Shown: in pieces, positions 63,181 to 64,000 of the stretch
Position numbering within the stretch: position 1 is the first letter of the stretch
Layout of the letters: every line of letters starts with the position of its first letter
Assembly (NCBI RefSeq): GCF_000711875.1
Contig: NZ_JONM01000003.1
Location: forward strand, 124,001-188,000
Direction of reading: 5' to 3'
Source: Andreprevotia chitinilytica DSM 18519
GTDB taxonomy: Bacteria > Pseudomonadota > Gammaproteobacteria > Burkholderiales > Chitinibacteraceae
Length of the DNA stretch: 64,000 nucleotides
Notes under the pieces: generated by a model
What the model was told of the DNA's origin: nothing
Seen by the model: only the letters and a program-made list of their open reading frames with translations
Databases searched by the model: none
Position numbers and translations under genes: made by a program

Positions 63181-63965
63181 ATGAAACAAGGATCGATGTT
63201 GGTTTGCAGCGCGCTGCTAAGCACCTCGGTGCTGGCGGCAGAACTGCCGGTATGTAGTGCTCAGGTGGCCCGCAGCGGCGCTCATTCGCCGGTGCTGGTT
63301 GAGCTTACACCTCGGAAGGCTGCAGTAGCTGCCCGCCGGCGGATCGCTGGTTGTCGGGTTTGGCCGGCGCTGGTTTCAGCCGACGCAACGTCATTCCCTT
63401 GGCGTTTCATGTGGATTACTGGGACTACATCGGCTGGCAGGATCGTTTCGCCAAGCCGGCGTGGTCGCAACGCCAGCGGGATCGGGCGGGGCAAGTGGGC
63501 GCAGGCTTCGTTTACACGCCGCAATTGCTGTTGAGCGGGCGGGATTGGCAAGCGTGGCGCGGTGGTTATGCGCAGTTGCGGGCGGCACTGACGGCTCAGC
63601 CCGCTACGGCGGCGAAGATCGAGCTGCGCTGGCAACCATCCGCCCAAGGCGTGACCGCCGTGGTGAACGTCGAGCAGGGTGGGGCGGGCGTGTTGCATCT
63701 GGCGCTGTATGAGGATGGCTTGAGCAGCCAAGTCGCCGCCGGCGAAAACCGAGGCGTGCATTTGCGGCACGATGCCGTCGTCCGCCAACTGGCCGGGCCG
63801 TTCAATCCTGGCTCGGATGGCCGCTTGCAACGCACCGTTGTGTTGGCTTTGGCGCCCGGGCAGGATGTGCAGCGCAGCGGTGTGGCAGCCTGGCTGGAAG
63901 ACGGCGGTAATGGTCGGGTCGTGCAGGCTGTCGCGGCCGATTGTGTCGCTGGAAAGGTGCAATAA
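63181..63965 (+). pseudogene. DUF1223 secreted thioredoxin-like protein, frameshifted
   Basis: A signal peptide (MKQGSMLVCSALLSTSVLA) and HSPVLVEL are read in the first frame. After base 63306 the frame must shift to continue as YTSEGCSSCPPADRWLSGLA and FHVDYWDYIGWQDRFAKPAW, the DUF1223 core with its CxxC pair, to the stop at 63965. One base, most simply a T in CTT-AC, is missing. The downstream part is otherwise intact, so the break is recent or is a sequencing error. DUF1223 proteins are periplasmic with a thioredoxin-like fold; their role is not established. Confidence 0.8.
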
Positions 63966-64000
63966 CATTTGCGCGCTTCGCGCTAGCAAGGCGAGCGGCT

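Overview
The window reads as chromosomal DNA of a motile, GC-rich proteobacterium, most likely a betaproteobacterium of the Neisseriales/Burkholderiales type. The basis is the conserved smc-zipA-ligA order, an apbC/mrp gene, a second EF-G, UvrC, a fliC-flaG-fliD-fliS-fliT flagellar block and a sigma-28 promoter before fliC. Species level cannot be read from the sequence. No tRNA, rRNA, CRISPR array or insertion-sequence transposase was recognised.

Layout. 1-6.5 kb: the 3' end of an outer-membrane barrel protein, a two-component pair on the minus strand, then a small cystatin/stefin-like protease inhibitor next to a chimeric protein (ricin-type lectin, Cry-toxin-domain-I-like helical module, jacalin lectin), and a PsiF-like secreted protein. 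6.7-15.5 kb: a double hybrid histidine kinase with its receiver, apbC, a small monooxygenase-like protein, a fusA-like EF-G with an unusual leader region, and a Kef-type antiporter. 15.6-24.6 kb: a MITE-like repeat, a family 4 glycosyltransferase, then smc, zipA and ligA with a REP palindrome.

24.7-32.3 kb is an AT-richer accessory island made of two divergent copies of one cassette: GT2-type glycosyltransferase, hexapeptide acyltransferase and MATE exporter. Each copy has the same palindrome, the same long-range leader-RNA pairing, and an internal terminator before the exporter. The copies probably make and export an acylated sugar compound that cannot be named from sequence. Next come a Cro-like helix-turn-helix frame fused in phase to galU, with matching operator-like sites, and a methylthioinosine phosphorylase.

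34.3-51.6 kb is a tightly overlapping sugar operon: pseB, pseC, a divergent NeuB-family gene, pseF, pseG, a canonical NeuB-family gene, a hexapeptide acyltransferase, a second DegT aminotransferase, WbqC, three methyltransferases, a PIG-L deacetylase and an 1841-residue multi-module glycosyltransferase. It lies directly upstream of fliC, so it most likely builds and attaches a modified nonulosonic-acid glycan to flagellin. No Maf and no GNAT-type PseH is present; the giant protein and the hexapeptide enzyme are the local candidates for those steps.

51.7-58.7 kb: flagellin, FlaG, cap protein FliD, chaperones FliS and FliT, a DUF2802 protein, a FliK-like protein and a free-standing FlhB C-terminal domain. 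58.8-64 kb: an MFS transporter, uvrC, an Rrf2-regulator/oxidoreductase pair resembling YwnA/YwnB with a palindromic operator, and a DUF1223 gene broken by one missing base.
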